A stretch of 64,000 nt of DNA from Dichetophora obliterata (lineage: Eukaryota > Arthropoda > Insecta > Diptera > Sciomyzidae): contig OY986436.1 in assembly GCA_963920525.1 (NCBI GenBank), positions 24,476,818-24,540,817 on the forward strand, given 5' to 3'. A model generated the notes under the pieces. That model searched no databases, had not been told where the DNA came from, and saw nothing but the letters and a program-made list of their open reading frames with translations. The translations under genes were made by a program, and so were the position numbers. Below, piece by piece: positions 46,066-57,090 of the stretch (the first letter of the stretch is position 1; each line of letters opens with the position of its first letter).

Positions 46066-46971
46066 AAGGGTCCGCCAAATAAGTTTTTTTTTTTTGAAAA
46101 TTCTGTAAAAAAAAACTACTGGATATTTTCTCAAATTTATTTTTTTATTTGAAAGTACAATCCTTCCGGTTAATAATGGAAAATAATTTCGTTCAAATGG
46201 CTGCCTCGGGCTGGCCATGCAGTAGCCTACACGATCGGTTCAATTTTTAAGCACATTATCGACTGTGTGCAGCTGTATTTCACCAAAGGCTTCACGAATA
46301 TTGTCCTTTAAAGCGTCAATTGTCTCTGGCTTGTCGGCGTAACACTTCTCTTTGAGGGCACTCCACAAATAATAGTCCAACGGTGTCAAATCGCAGCTCC
46401 GAGGTGGCCAAAAGACATCAGATCTGCGGCTGATAATGCGATCTTCAAAAACAGGGCGCAAAACATCGAGTGTAGCTTCGGCTGTGTGGCACGTAGCGCC
46501 GTCCTTTTGAAACCAAATGTTGCCAATATCCTCCTCTTCAATTTTTGTGAACAACATGGCCCGATAACGATCGCCATTGACTGTAACGGCCACTCCTTGC
46601 TCATTTTCGAAGAAAAATGGCCCAATTATGCCTCTGGACCAAAATCCGCACCAAACAGTGACTCGTTTTGGGTGCAGCGGCTCTTCAATGTATGCGTTGG
46701 GGTTTTTTGTGCCCCAAATGCGACAATTTTGCTTGTTTACATACCCGCCAAGATCAAAATGAGCTTCATCTGAAAAGATGATTTTTTTTGGCAAAATCGG
46801 CATCTTCTGAAGTTGATCGCAGGCGGCCCACTTCCCAGCGTTGTGGGAAGGATACCATATTCGTTCAGCGGAAGGATAAAACTAATTATCTGTCAAATCA
46901 GACATGAGCTAAGTGTTACCATTCACGAAATAAGCATTAGTTGAAAAAAAAACGTTAGATGGCGGACCCTT
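46066..46971 (-). mobile_element. mariner element of the DD41D ('rosa') type, deleted copy
   Basis: Both ends are AAGGGTCCGCCA-type inverted repeats followed by T-rich tracts, with TA at 46064-46065 and 46972-46973. At 906 bp it is shorter than full elements because the N-terminal third of the gene is missing. Confidence 0.9.
46090..46803 (-). pseudogene. DD41D mariner transposase fragment
   Basis: From 46803: MPILPKKIIFSDEAHFDLGG (first catalytic Asp), RVTVWCGFWSRGIIGPFFFE, WFQKDGATCHTAEATLDVLR (second Asp) and PRSCDLTPLDYYLWSALKEK (third Asp). Forty-one residues separate the second and third Asp, the spacing called DD41D. All three catalytic Asp are kept. The N-terminal DNA-binding domain is deleted, TGA replaces the Trp of the NWTDRVGYC motif at about 46240, and a frameshift follows in the C-terminus. 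The gene is therefore dead. Confidence 0.92.
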
Positions 46972-47676
46972 TATAAAACTTTTTTAAAAGGTTTCAGAAT
47001 AACATAAGTTTATTTTCCAAGTGATCAAATTTAAAAATCTTTTGTTTGTTTTTTATTAGGATTTTTGATCTGGTGTTAACGTTACTAAAATTTACATTGC
47101 AGTTTAATTGGGTATTTAAGTAATTAGATAGTTGAGTAATAAGGTAGTTGAGTAATTAGGTAGTTGAGTAATTATGTAATTAAGTAATTAAAAAACAAAT
47201 TTAATATATTGTCCTTTCCTTGCCTCAACCATTTTTTCATTATCTCTAGCCGCCAATGCCTTCCATTTTTACTAAAACAAAAAAGCTTACGAAACATTTA
47301 CGAAAAAGAAAAACTGCTTTTGCGAAACAGTGCAGACGATTTGATCATGATGGTTAATGAATTTATGTAGAAATTGCTGAAACTAATAATATGAAAATGT
47401 TTCTCTTAAATGATATAATAAAATAATAAGTTATTAATAACTTTTAATTTTTGATCACGGTAGACTTTTTTCTGGAAATGTCCACTTACAAAAAGCAACA
47501 AAGTAGGTAGGTTGCCGTCGATGGTAGTGACGGTAACATGTTCGCTTTTGTTGTTGGCAATGTATTTTGTTGTTTATTCTAATCAGGCGATTATCTTTCT
47601 TTATTAGGCTTTGGTCCTTTTATTAAACTCGCTGATTAGGCCTGCACTAGACTATCGCGGCCGCAACTTTGGCGAT

Positions 47677-48240
47677 AGAAAGTATAAAAACCCATAGAAA
47701 CTTTTTAAGTGTAAAGTTAGAAGTGTTGTATCGGACAATGCAGCAAATATGACAGAAATGCGCATACAGCTCTAAAACACATACTCCATTCAGTCCGGCC
47801 CTGGTGATGAGATGAAAATCATAGCTCTGCTCATATTCTTAATTTGCTAGCTTAGGACTTGGAAATCCCAGAGGCTACAGCACACGTAGAAAAAGTCATA
47901 AATTACTTTCGAAACAATCACTTTACTCATGCAAAATATGTTATGACCAAAGCAAATAACTTAATATTACCACAAGAGGTGAGATGGAACACAATCACAA
48001 ATGTGTGATTTACTACTGATTGACAACTGGCCAACATTGATGCAAATAACTGATCAAAACAAAGATGCGATAGACAAAGGCATCACAAATATTATTTAAA
48101 ATGTGTCTGTTAAAAGAAGATCTTGTTGCAATGTTGGAGCCAATAGGTGGTAAAGCATTAAACTAAATTCAAATTGACAGGTGCACACAATTTCAGAATC
48201 TGTAGAGATATGGAAAGATTTGACAGGATAGATAAAAATA
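47677..48240 (+). pseudogene. BED/hAT transposase, C-terminal half (broken)
   Basis: It resumes the outer hAT gene with FKCKVRSVVSDNAANMTEMR (second catalytic Asp in the SDNAANM motif). Across several frames come PEATAHVEKVINYFRNNHFT, HAKYVMTKANNLILPQEVRW, NWPTLMQITDQNKDAIDKGI and KEDLVAMLEPIGGKALN. The C-terminal dimerisation block was not found. Many stops and frameshifts are present. Confidence 0.8.
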
Positions 48241-48363
48241 TTGAACGTGGCTTAATATTTCTTCTTATATTTATTTTATTCTTATATTTGTCCCATTCTC
48301 ATATTTGTTCATAAAAAGAGTAAGATATGTACAGACAAGGGATAAGCAAAATTATTCACCCTT

Positions 48364-48900
48364 ACAGCCCTATTCTGGCAGCTTAACTAAGCTCACCACA
48401 TTAACAAAAAAGTTAATATTAACAATTTGTTAAGGTTTCGTATTCTGCTGCAAATTTAAAAGCTCTTTTCCTTACAATTTTGTTAATGACAGAAAGAGTC
48501 TTAACAACGAATGAAATTTATGTGCTCAGATAGAAAATTGTTGTGCAAATAATAATAAAAAATACAAATTATAATATAATATTGAGTTTAAATACATTAA
48601 ACTGAAAAATGGAAGAATTTTTACTTATTTTAAGTGTTGATAATGAAATCTTTCAGTAGCCGGCAAATTTTTCAAGCGCTTGCTAAGTACAAGCTGCACT
48701 CGAAGCATCTGTTCATATCGCGCATCTCTTCTTTCAATGGGCATATCGATTTTCACCATGCATGGAGAACTTTAAAAGCTTTTTAAGCTTTTATGTTGTA
48801 AATGATTTTTAAGAATACTAACATTTACATAACATAACAATCAGCTTAACAAGAGCTTCTTAACTATTTCTTGTTAAGCTTACAACCAGAATAGAGCTGT
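48364..48900. mobile_element. MITE with ACAGC(C/T)CTATTCTGG ends
   Basis: ACAGCCCTATTCTGGCAGCT at the left and, inverted, ACAGCTCTATTCTGGTTGTA at the right. Arms share gttaatattaacaa-type words and TTAACAAG motifs. It is 537 bp with no ORF and abuts the next MITE directly. Confidence 0.75.
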
Positions 48901-49098
48901 TATTCTAGTTGTCAACATCGTCTCAAATCGACGTTGACTAGTGTAAAAGCGAAATCGGCGTTTCGTTGTCGATAACTATTCCAAAGATATTTTTATTTAT
49001 AAATTGTCGTCGTAGCCACGTCAGTGTTAGCCGACACAAATTTAACAATAATTTATTGTCTACGTCGACTCAAAAATCGACAAAGACAACTAGAATAA
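48900..49098. mobile_element. MITE with TTATTCTAGTTGTC ends (199 bp)
   Basis: TTATTCTAGTTGTCAACATC at the left, and inverted TTATTCTAGTTGTCTTTGTC at the right. The arms also share cgacgttgac and gtcgatttttgag-type words. It shares a boundary base with the preceding MITE. Confidence 0.8.
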
Positions 49099-49290
49099 GG
49101 GTGAATGTTTTATCGTTTCCTGAAAAATTGTTCATTTTTGGGAGTGTCACTTTTGTTGTAATATATCAGAAAGTATTTCTTTACTGTCTTTATGATTAAG
49201 GATGCCGTGAAAGTTTTATTTTGTTTGCTCATCGTTCTCTGATCGACGATATCATACTAATCAGTGTCACAAATTTGTAAAAAACTTATT

Positions 49291-50022
49291 GGCCCTTATT
49301 ACGAGTTGCTTGCGACGTTTGATCTTCGCTGGTTATCGAACAACGAGTATCGAACGTTTAATTATTATTATGAGCAGTGCAACCTTATCGAAATGTTCGT
49401 TGCTCATCGAAATGTCAGTCGAATAGGATTTTGCTTTCATTGCGATGCGTGCTGAGCAAAAACTGTAAAAAATTTAAGTATTTTGTGATTGTATTTTCCT
49501 TTTTAAAGACCAAAAACTAATATTAAACTGTTTTTGTAAATTTTATGCAGATCTAAGCAACAAATCGCAGTTAGAAAAACTAGTCTCATTAATGGAGGCC
49601 AACTTTGAATGCAAAGGATATTCTTTCCAAAGTTCAGGCGAAAAAGAAATGGGAAGAACTCACGCCAGAATTAAATTGCTAAGGACCACCAGTTAGAACA
49701 ACAGCAAAGTGGCTTAAGATTAGCTAAAAAAAGCATTGCTCAACAGTTTTCTACTTCTAGCCAGTTTCGTCAAATGGAAATTATTTTCGTCAGTCATAAC
49801 TTTTTGTCTTATTTTTTGCAATCAACTTTTAAACCAATCGTATTTAGTTGAAATAAAACAACGATCACCTGATAGAAATATACTAACGTGAACAAACAAT
49901 ATGAAGGAAATTCACAACAGCGCTACTCTTTGTCGAAAGCACGTTATAATACCAAATGCAAATTCGTTCGATCAGGCCTTTCGACTACAGTCGAAGATCG
50001 AACGCAGCTCATAATAAGGGCC
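49291..50022. mobile_element. PIF/Harbinger-like non-autonomous element, copy 3
   Basis: Same family as 14262-15028 (GGCCCTTATTACGAGTTGC start, inverted end), flanked by ATT (49288-49290, 50023-50025). It lacks about 30 bp near 49770 relative to the other copies. Unlike copies 1 and 2 it moved independently. Confidence 0.85.
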
Positions 50023-50939
50023 ATTATCTACAAGTCGTCTGAAAATATCGTGAAATTAGATTTTTTTTTGCTTGTAATGTACAACGTATCTTTAGCAATT
50101 GGTTGTAGTGTTAAAGGATGGCAGAATCGCCATGTGGTGGATTATAGGATGTGTGTATACAGATTTAGGCAGTAGTGTAGTTTAAGAGATAAAAAACTTT
50201 AGTCTTTATATTTAAAGCTTGAATAGTTTTTTTATTGATTCCTTAAAAGTCGATCTTTCAAAAAGTCTGAAGTTTTAGAGGATAGTGCTTCATAAGTGTG
50301 TTTGCCAAAAAGTCGAGCTTACTTGGAAATAATGTCCGGATACTTTGAGTTGCATACATTAATACCTTCTTTATTATTATCGTATTTCCTTCTAATAATA
50401 ATTTTTATTCTAGTAAGTATTTTTCTAAATTAAATTCCCCGTATTTATCAAAACTAGTAGATGAATTAGTAGATGGATTCTATACATAAACCAATTAAAT
50501 TTATTGATTATTATATATTGATAAAATTTTTTTAACCAATAAAAAAAAATCTGAATAAAAAAGTTAATAACAAAAATCAGCACTCACTGCATCAAGTTCA
50601 AAAACGTGGCCTTGAAGAAAAATAAAGTCGTTGGCTTAAGTTGAAATCTAATGCCTTAATTCACTTACGAATTAATGCGTCCGGCACAGACAAATTAAAA
50701 GCTTCGCTTGTTTTGTTTATGCTGCTTACAGTGGTGGCTGAAGTAATTATAATTATTATAGTGACTTTATAAGTTGTTCACTACATTATGTTGCTTGTTT
50801 TTGAAATTATAAATTTCCAAGTTAGTAAATTTGTGATTGTAATTTTTACAAATTTGTAATTGTAAATTGTATTTGGTGAAATAGAATAGCATTTGAGATT
50901 ATGGTCAGTTTTAAAAAGGTCATAAGCAAAAAAAAACGA

Positions 50940-51350
50940 GAACAATAACAATTTTATTCGCACATTAGAGCAGGGGCTCCAAGATCTTATTTGAAGCTTC
51001 TGGACCGAATTCAACGTCGTGCGATATATTTGATAGGAGATGAAAGTATTTCATCCTCTCTCAACTCTCTTGAGCATCGACGTAATGTAGGTTGCCTAAG
51101 CCTTCTGTATAGGTATTACCATGGGAAGTGTTCAAGGGAGATACATGGCCTGACGCCACCAGCTCGTGTGTTTCATAGGTCCACTCGTGCAGCTGTCCAA
51201 GCCCTCCCCTTTACCATTGCATCGATGCCTAATAGAACCTCGCATTACCGCGATAATTCGTTCTTTAGTCGCGCGGTTAAGTTGTATAAGAATGATTTAA
51301 TATGTAATCTGTAAGGGTTCCACCCGGTAGATGAATTAAATAAATAAATA
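50940..51350 (+). pseudogene. Non-LTR retrotransposon, C-terminal reverse-transcriptase tail (5'-truncated)
   Basis: The frame HIRAGAPRSYLKLLDRIQRR, AIYLIGDESISSSLNSLEHR, RNVGCLSLLYRYYHGKCSRE through RAVKLYKNDLICNL ends at 51314. It matches the C-terminal region after the RT domain of jockey/R1-type LINE ORF2 proteins (IQRRA.RLIGD and HRR.VG.LSLFYRY motifs). A 3' tail with AAATAAATAAAT follows at about 51338-51350. Only the last 110 codons remain, as expected for 5'-truncated LINE insertion. A GC-rich, C-rich stretch ending in poly(A) at 51520-51530 may be a further retro tail. Confidence 0.85.
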
Positions 51351-51685
51351 GTCTCCCTGCGAGCGTGTTTCCCGGCAATTTTGAGCTGTGCAAATTCAAA
51401 ACAAATCTTCACCGACACTACTCCATCTATCCACCCTCCAACTAACTATCACCCATCTTCCGAATCAACACAATGCTTACGCATTTATAGGGGGCATCCC
51501 CTGAGCGTTGGTTCAGTCTAAAAAAAAAAATTTGGAATAAATTTTAGTACAGCTAAAAGTATACTGCATATTTTTTAACCTTGCGGTTTAAAATTTAAAG
51601 TTTTGCACTCAATATTAGGCTATTCGATTCATATGCTTGTTTATTTCTTTTGTTTCGTATAGCGCAATATCCCAGTGGTTAGTAA

Positions 51686-52100
51686 GTGGTTACTAAGCGA
51701 TTACATAACCAAAGACTGATTACGGAAGCAACTAACAATTGATAACTTAGCATTAACATTACAATCTGATTTCAAATCAGTGACCTCTTAATACTGGCAG
51801 CACATCCACCATATCTGACATGGTTTTATCCACAGGTTGAGTTAAAGCTCAGCAACTCCAAGATCCTGTAAAAGATCCAGTAACTCAAAAATTATTTGAT
51901 TTTAAATAAAAGTTGCAAATTGTTATGTAATCGCATAGTATCCGGTTTTCAGCTAAGAAATCGCTAGGTAACCGCTTCGGTAATCAGTCTTCGGTTATGT
52001 AATCGCTTCGTAATCGGTATTCGGCTAAGTAATCGCTTGGTAGTCGCTTCAGTAATTGGTATTCAGTTAGGTAATCGGTCGTCGCTAGTCGGTGTGGTAA
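51686..52100. repeat. Inverted and tandem 'gtaatcgctt' repeats
   Basis: aagcgattacataaccaaag (51697) is the inverse of a segment near 51990. From about 51960 to 52100 the words cgcttcggtaatc, gtaatcgcttcgtaatcgg and taagtaatcgcttggtag repeat every 30-40 bp. The minus-strand ORF here (51984-52259) is made of this repeat. Confidence 0.6.
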
Positions 52101-52329
52101 TCGGTTTCTATGGGAAAAAATTCTAAAAAAGAATGCGAATATAAAAACACACCTTTTTTGGGTCCACCATGGTTTCAAAATACTTTTTGAAATTCTAACA
52201 TCACGACGATGCCGTGAGATGATTACCCCATATCGACCACGGCAAAGATGTGAGTTCATCCCAAAATAAAAATTTTTTCTTGACTTTTGACACTTATAAC
52301 CGAAAAAATTTCTTATCAGAAAATAAGTG

Positions 52330-54039
52330 TTACACAGGTTTACAAATAAGGGGCAACTTTTGGACCAACAAAAACGAAAGTGGTTTCATGTGTATTTTTG
52401 CGCGCTAAATTTAATACCGCAGTCTGTTTTTCTCTATCAGGTCGAGTTTAGGAGTTATATGTATAATTTAAAAAAACAGTTGTTTTTCTGATAACTGCAC
52501 TATATCGTTTTAACGCAGTAGCCAATTTTAATTATCTTTAATAGTTTTGATTAAAAAATACTAGACCTAACTATAACTTTAAAAAAATTCATTGTCTTTT
52601 GTATTTTTAAAGATATCAATCAGCCTTCAAAGTCTAAAAATTTTAAAATTGTTAAATTTGTTTCATGTCTGCAACCCTGTAACTTTGTTTCCTTCCAATT
52701 TATTTTCAAAAACTTTATTTTGTCAGATAGAATATCTAATTAGCTTAAGAAAACTTTTTATTTTTTGCCAATATCTTTAACAGTTTATGAGTTATTTCGA
52801 AAAATCTGAATTTTCAGCTCTTGTAACTTTTTAGGAAAATTTTAATTAAAACTCTAATTAGATAAAACTACCTAAGATATTGTCAAAAGATAAAAAGTTT
52901 ACTAAAAGTCCAGCATTTTTCTATCAGACAAAACGAAAAAATTAACAAAAAACTTTCTTTCCGCCATCAAATTTTCTTAAAGCAGATTTAATAAAAATTC
53001 AGATTTTTCTAAATAACTCATAAACTGTCAAAGATATTGGCAAAAAATAAAAAGTTTTCTAAAGTTGATAAGATATTCTATCTGAAAAAATAAATTTTTG
53101 AAAATAAATTGAGAGGAAACAAAGTTACAGGCTTGCAAACATGAAAAAAATGTAACATAGCTGCGTTCCTTTCGCCTTAATATAATCGCTTTAACAAATG
53201 TTCTCAAAGGAACGGCAAGAAAAACGACTCGTAGAGGGCACTACCGTTGCAGTCAAAATTATATTCAAACAAGCAATCATGATACAATAACTATTAGGTG
53301 TCATGAGAACGTGTGTCGTTCAAAACTGTTGTGAACTGTTATGGTAGCGATACCTTAGAGAACGATGTTTTTCTCTGAATGTGTTTTACTCTAAACGTCA
53401 GAAAAATTGTAAATTATTTCATTGAATTATTAATATTATGCAATTATATAAATAATTTAAGTGCAATTGTGGGCTCCGCTGAATGCGTCCAATGTGTGTG
53501 ACACAAGCGGTTTGTTATGTTTTCTTTTGTTTAATATTCGATGGTCGCAGCTCGTGAGAAAATAGGTAACTGTCATGGCTACCTAATAGTCATTGTAACA
53601 AACAAACAAATAATTCAAAAAATGAAATGACAACTCATAAAAATATACAGGAGCGACACCTGTGTTTAAAATTTTTTAAAGGCTATATCACAATTTTATA
53701 TGTATAGCAAAAATAATCCTATTTGTTATAGGATTATTAATTTTGTTTTTGCTTTGTATGTAAAAAAAAATAATCTGGATTATTTTGAAGCGAATGGAAC
53801 GCAGCTTATGTATTTTAAAATTTTTTTAACTTTGAAGGCTGATATCTTTAAAACTACAAAAAGCAATGAGATTTGTAAACAGTTATAGTTTATATCAGAA
53901 AAAACTGCTTTTTAATTTTGCCTATAACTCCTAAACTCGAACTGATAGAGAAAAACAGACTGCGATTTGAATTCAGGGCGCGAAAATACATATGGAACCA
54001 CTTTCGTCTTGTCTGGTCCGAAACCCTGTATACCTGTGT

Positions 54040-54045
<6 letters not shown>
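52330..54045. mobile_element. Large foldback element (about 1.7 kb) with an insertion
   Basis: Outer arms: cacaggtttac...gacgaaagtggtttcat...gtctgtttttctctatcag...cgagtttaggagttata (left), inverted on the right from about 54045. An inner palindrome (52600-53155) contains gccaatatctttaacagttt against aaactgtcaaagatattggc. A further element (53160-53809) interrupts the right side. Confidence 0.75.
53160..53809. mobile_element. TIR element nested in the foldback (about 650 bp)
   Basis: The left end is AGCTGCGTTCCTTTCGCCTT and the inverted right end AGCTGCGTTCCATTCGCTTC. Flanking host sequence reads aatgtaacat on the left and tatgtatttt on the right, where the inner palindrome resumes. Confidence 0.65.

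Positions 54046-54101
<56 letters not shown>
54039..54101. repeat. (TA)n microsatellite, about 60 bp
   Basis: Uninterrupted TA dinucleotides. The Tyr-Ile ORFs on both strands are artefacts of it. It separates the foldback from the next element. Confidence 0.97.
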
Positions 54102-54103
<2 letters not shown>

Positions 54104-54104
<1 letters not shown>

Positions 54105-56138
54105 GGCGGGTCGATTTGTAGGGAGTGAAAAAATTCACCAATTTCCCTATGATTTCCGTATTCTATGGGTTATTCCATGAAATTTGCCGAAGGAACCATA
54201 CCTCTATCGTTAAAATCGAGTCCCCTACTTTTTGTTGGTAAAAAGTTCAAAAGTTACGGGCATTTTTGTCCAAATTTTGGACCATTTTTCCATTTTTTTT
54301 TATGATTTTGTCCAAGAATATTACTTTCATGGCCATTTTTTTGGCTCAATCCATTAACTCAATTTACAATTCAAAACGAAGAGTTTAAGCCCAAATTTAT
54401 CGAATTCGGTTGATTAATTCATGCGATATTGCTAAAACAAAATAACACATAAAACCAACTTTTTGATTTTTTTCCCTTTTTATTTTTTTTCCACAAAAAT
54501 TTAAATTAAGAGATAATAAAGTATCTATCAACCTATTATCAAAAAAAAACATATTCAATTTGAGTGTAGTAAAAGACAAAATGTGAAAAAAAACATTATT
54601 TTTTCTGAAAGTCTTGTTTGCTTTCAAGTCTTGGTGTTTTCGTACGGCTCTCTAATGTCGTCGCCATAGCGCCTTCTACATTCTTTCCTGCAACTCGTTT
54701 AGCAGTGGCAGCCAGCAATTGGACATGTCTTTCCGTTCCTTGAATGTGTAAAGGAATTTGTGGATCACCGAACGGTGGCACTTCGTAATTTAAATATCCC
54801 TCCAAATGTTCATACGAATAACTTTGCGTAAACGGTGGTTCGAATAAAATGGTATCGTCATTTAAATCAATCATATTTGTATATTCCGTACAATTAAAGT
54901 TTATAAGAGATTTTTTATAAACTCTAAGTTCCGTTGGGTCGACAATATCTCTTCGGTAATGTAAAATCTTCTTTATAGCAATGTTTCGTTTTTCCATTCT
55001 ATCATCAAACATAGATAGCAAGATATTTTCTGAGTGCAAAATATGGATTATCTTGAATTACTGTATTTACAACTCCAAGTAAATTCGGTGGTAAAAATCG
55101 TGTCCAAGTAATAAATTTAAAAAGTAATGTACTACCGTATGCGGCAGAGCTATAATACTTAACATTGAAATACATTGGCGTGTATACTTTTATTATATAG
55201 TTTGTCACATACAACAGTTTCACTTTCTAGTTTTGTGTAGCCTATCAATTGAGATTTTGGTTCCCTCAAAACAACTAGATGAGGTTCTTTAACCATCCTT
55301 GGATGCAACTTCTCATCAATTTTTTCTAAAGTTAGAGCATCATTTTTCCTGCCGTCGAATGAAAATGATATCAAATTCGAGCCATCATACCGCTTACGAA
55401 GTGCGTCTTGTGCGTTTCTCTTTCTCTACGAAGTTTACTTTTATCCATGATGACAAGATTGTTATGAGCATCTTTTACGCCCAGGTCTTCCATCAGAGCT
55501 GTTGCCAATGCTGATCCCATTGTGTCATGCACACCAAATCTGTCACACATCATTGCATAGTTTTTAGTATTGTATCTGGGAGTGTATGTTTGTGGTGGTA
55601 GAACTAAATCTGAACCTCCTCTCACATCAACTTCCATTTCGTCATAATGTGGTTCGTATGTAGGATCGTTTCTCACTGGGATTGTTGGTATATATAGCTC
55701 TGAATCCATTTTTTAAACCGTCACTAAAAGAATTAAATATGTTTTTCATAGAATAATAATATAACTAAATAATAGTTAGCAATGTTTTTACACTTACCTT
55801 TAAATCTTTTCTAAATTTCAAAATTGTTTGATTATTTGTTAGTTATTTCAAGTAACACTTCACTGAAATGACGCTCAAACAAAACTAGCATACACTGGAA
55901 TATTATAAACAAACAAAAATAAAGAAGTCTATAAAGAAACTAAAAATAAAAAGAAATAAACAAACATAAAACAGGGTGTGCACCCTGTGAAAAAATATGC
56001 CAATAATGTAAAGCGCATATCAGTCCAGTCGTAACGTAAGGTTCGTAAGCTTCGTAAGTCAAAAAAATTGAGCCAAAAAAATGGCCATGAAAGTAATATT
56101 CTTGGACAAAATCATGAAAAAAATGGAAAAATTTGGCA
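54104..56138 (-). mobile_element. DNA-transposon-like element of unrecognised superfamily
   Basis: About 70 bp at 54285-54355 (tccatttttttttatgattt, gtccaagaatattactttca, tggccatttttttggctcaa) recur inverted at 56065-56135. The left flank extends to a possible terminus gggcgggtcgatttg at about 54106. The right side lacks the outermost 180 bp, so it is probably truncated. It holds a broken gene on the minus strand. Confidence 0.65.
54596..55709 (-). pseudogene. Transposase-like gene of a repeat family found in insects and other invertebrates, frame-shifted
   Basis: On the minus strand: MDSELYIPTIPVR... with LPPQTYTPRYNTKNYAMMCD and IMDKSKLRRERE (55709-55371). A one-base frameshift leads to MISFSFDGRKNDALTLEKID and PHLVVLREPKSQLIGYTKLE (55374-55159). 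After an apparent internal deletion come IIKVYTPMYFNVKYYSSAAY, WTRFLPPNLLGVVNTVIQDN and AYFA-like PYFALR (55223-55005). In another frame are SENILLSMFDDR, VPPFGDPQIPLHIQGTERHV and QLLAATAKRVAGKN (55039-54596). The order SFDGRKN ... YTPMYF ... H.Q..ER.V.L is one I recall from repeated proteins in aphids, flies and cnidarians, but I cannot name the superfamily. The central part, which should hold further catalytic residues, is missing. Confidence 0.6.
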
Positions 56139-56702
56139 GCTAAAAAATAATGAAGTCTATCCAAAGTCTGAGGTCCAAAGTGTGAGGTCAACGAAAAAAG
56201 TCCAGTTCAAGGCTCATTTATAAGGTTTTGGCACTTGAGAGCGAACTCGATCGAACTGTCAGAATGGATGAAAAGAAATGAATAAAATGAATGCTTAGAA
56301 CAAAGAAAAGCGCAGTGACAGTTCGAGCAAAGGCGGGAAAAAGAGTGCATTTCTCTCAAGTGCCACAACCGTATTAATGAACCTTGGTCCAGTTACTTTA
56401 TCGAACTACATGTACGTCCGTCATGTAGTATCGTTTGAGGGCCCGTATTGAGTAAGGAAATTTCATATGATCTATATCTTTTCTTTTCAAAATAAATATT
56501 CAGTACCATGGTGTAATTATTTGACAAGGTACCGTGACAGTTTTTTGGCGATTGGTAGTTGACAAAAACAGCTTAAGAAGTTGTAGTTTGCTGCTGTTGA
56601 ATTGCTATGAGCTTATTTTTAACTTTTCTTTGATTCATTAAATTTGTTCGCGAAGTTTATTGGAATGTTTTTAGTTTGCTGCAATTGACTAGCTTTGCTT
56701 AA

Positions 56703-57090
56703 AAGCCCCTATAGACGAGCAACTAATTGCACAACTGGTTGATAAAATGGTTGCTAGTTGATGAAAATAAGCAGTGTGTAGGTGGGTTTTTGGTTTTTTT
56801 CAGTTTTTTAACCAGTTTTCCAACCAGTTGCTGAAAATCAAAAAGTTTTGATTTTTTTCGGCTGAAGCTCATCGAGTTGATCAACTAGTTGTGTTTTTAG
56901 CAAACTTAGCAACTAAACGGAAAAATTTTTCCTTCGGTTTTTGCTGAAGTTCTGCTATGGGCATTTTATAAGTAAAATGTTTTGAACTAAATTTTAACAT
57001 CTGCCATCAATTAAAAGTTGTGTTTGTAGGAAAAAAACACAAACCAGTTGATCAACCAGTTGTTCGATTAGTTGCTCGTCTATAGTGGCC
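56703..57090. mobile_element. MITE with TTAA flanks (388 bp)
   Basis: TTAA at 56699-56702 and 57091-57094. The arms CCTATAGACGAGCAACTAAT and, inverted, ACTATAGACGAGCAACTAAT continue through acaactggttgat. The interior repeats aaccagttg words. TTAA is the piggyBac target, but the ends differ from those at 10806. Confidence 0.85.

Larger units (their letters stand above)
44434..47644 (+). mobile_element. Inner hAT transposon inside the SINE
   Basis: Perfect 12-bp terminal inverted repeats CAGGCCTAATCA and TGATTAGGCCTG, with a perfect 8-bp target duplication cactagac (44426-44433, 47645-47652). It is 3211 bp including a 906-bp mariner insertion and carries a broken transposase gene. CAG ends and an 8-bp duplication define hAT. 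Confidence 0.93.
44065..47664 (-). mobile_element. tRNA-derived SINE, family 3, interrupted by a hAT element
   Basis: A 12-bp duplication, aactttggcgat, flanks it (44053-44064, 47665-47676). Read on the minus strand, the head starts GCGGCCGCGATAGTCTAGTG at 47664 and, after removal of the hAT insertion, continues GTAGCATGCTTGACTGTCAC from 44425. Box A is therefore split by the hAT. A box-B-like GGGATCGAAACC lies near 44390. The body runs to a ggttaggttaggtt tail at 44065. Original length is about 380 bp. Confidence 0.85.
43414..48260 (+). mobile_element. Outer hAT transposon relic, split by a 3.6-kb nested insertion
   Basis: It begins with a CAGGGTTG-type hAT terminus at about 43414. Its transposase parts lie on the plus strand at 43690-44064 and 47677-48240. 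The right end was not found. Between the parts is the SINE/hAT/mariner nest, flanked by a 12-bp duplication of the target. Confidence 0.7.

Noticed and set aside
53890..54180. Three overlapping ORFs with Tyr-Ile repeats
   Set aside because: They are translation of a (TA)n microsatellite.
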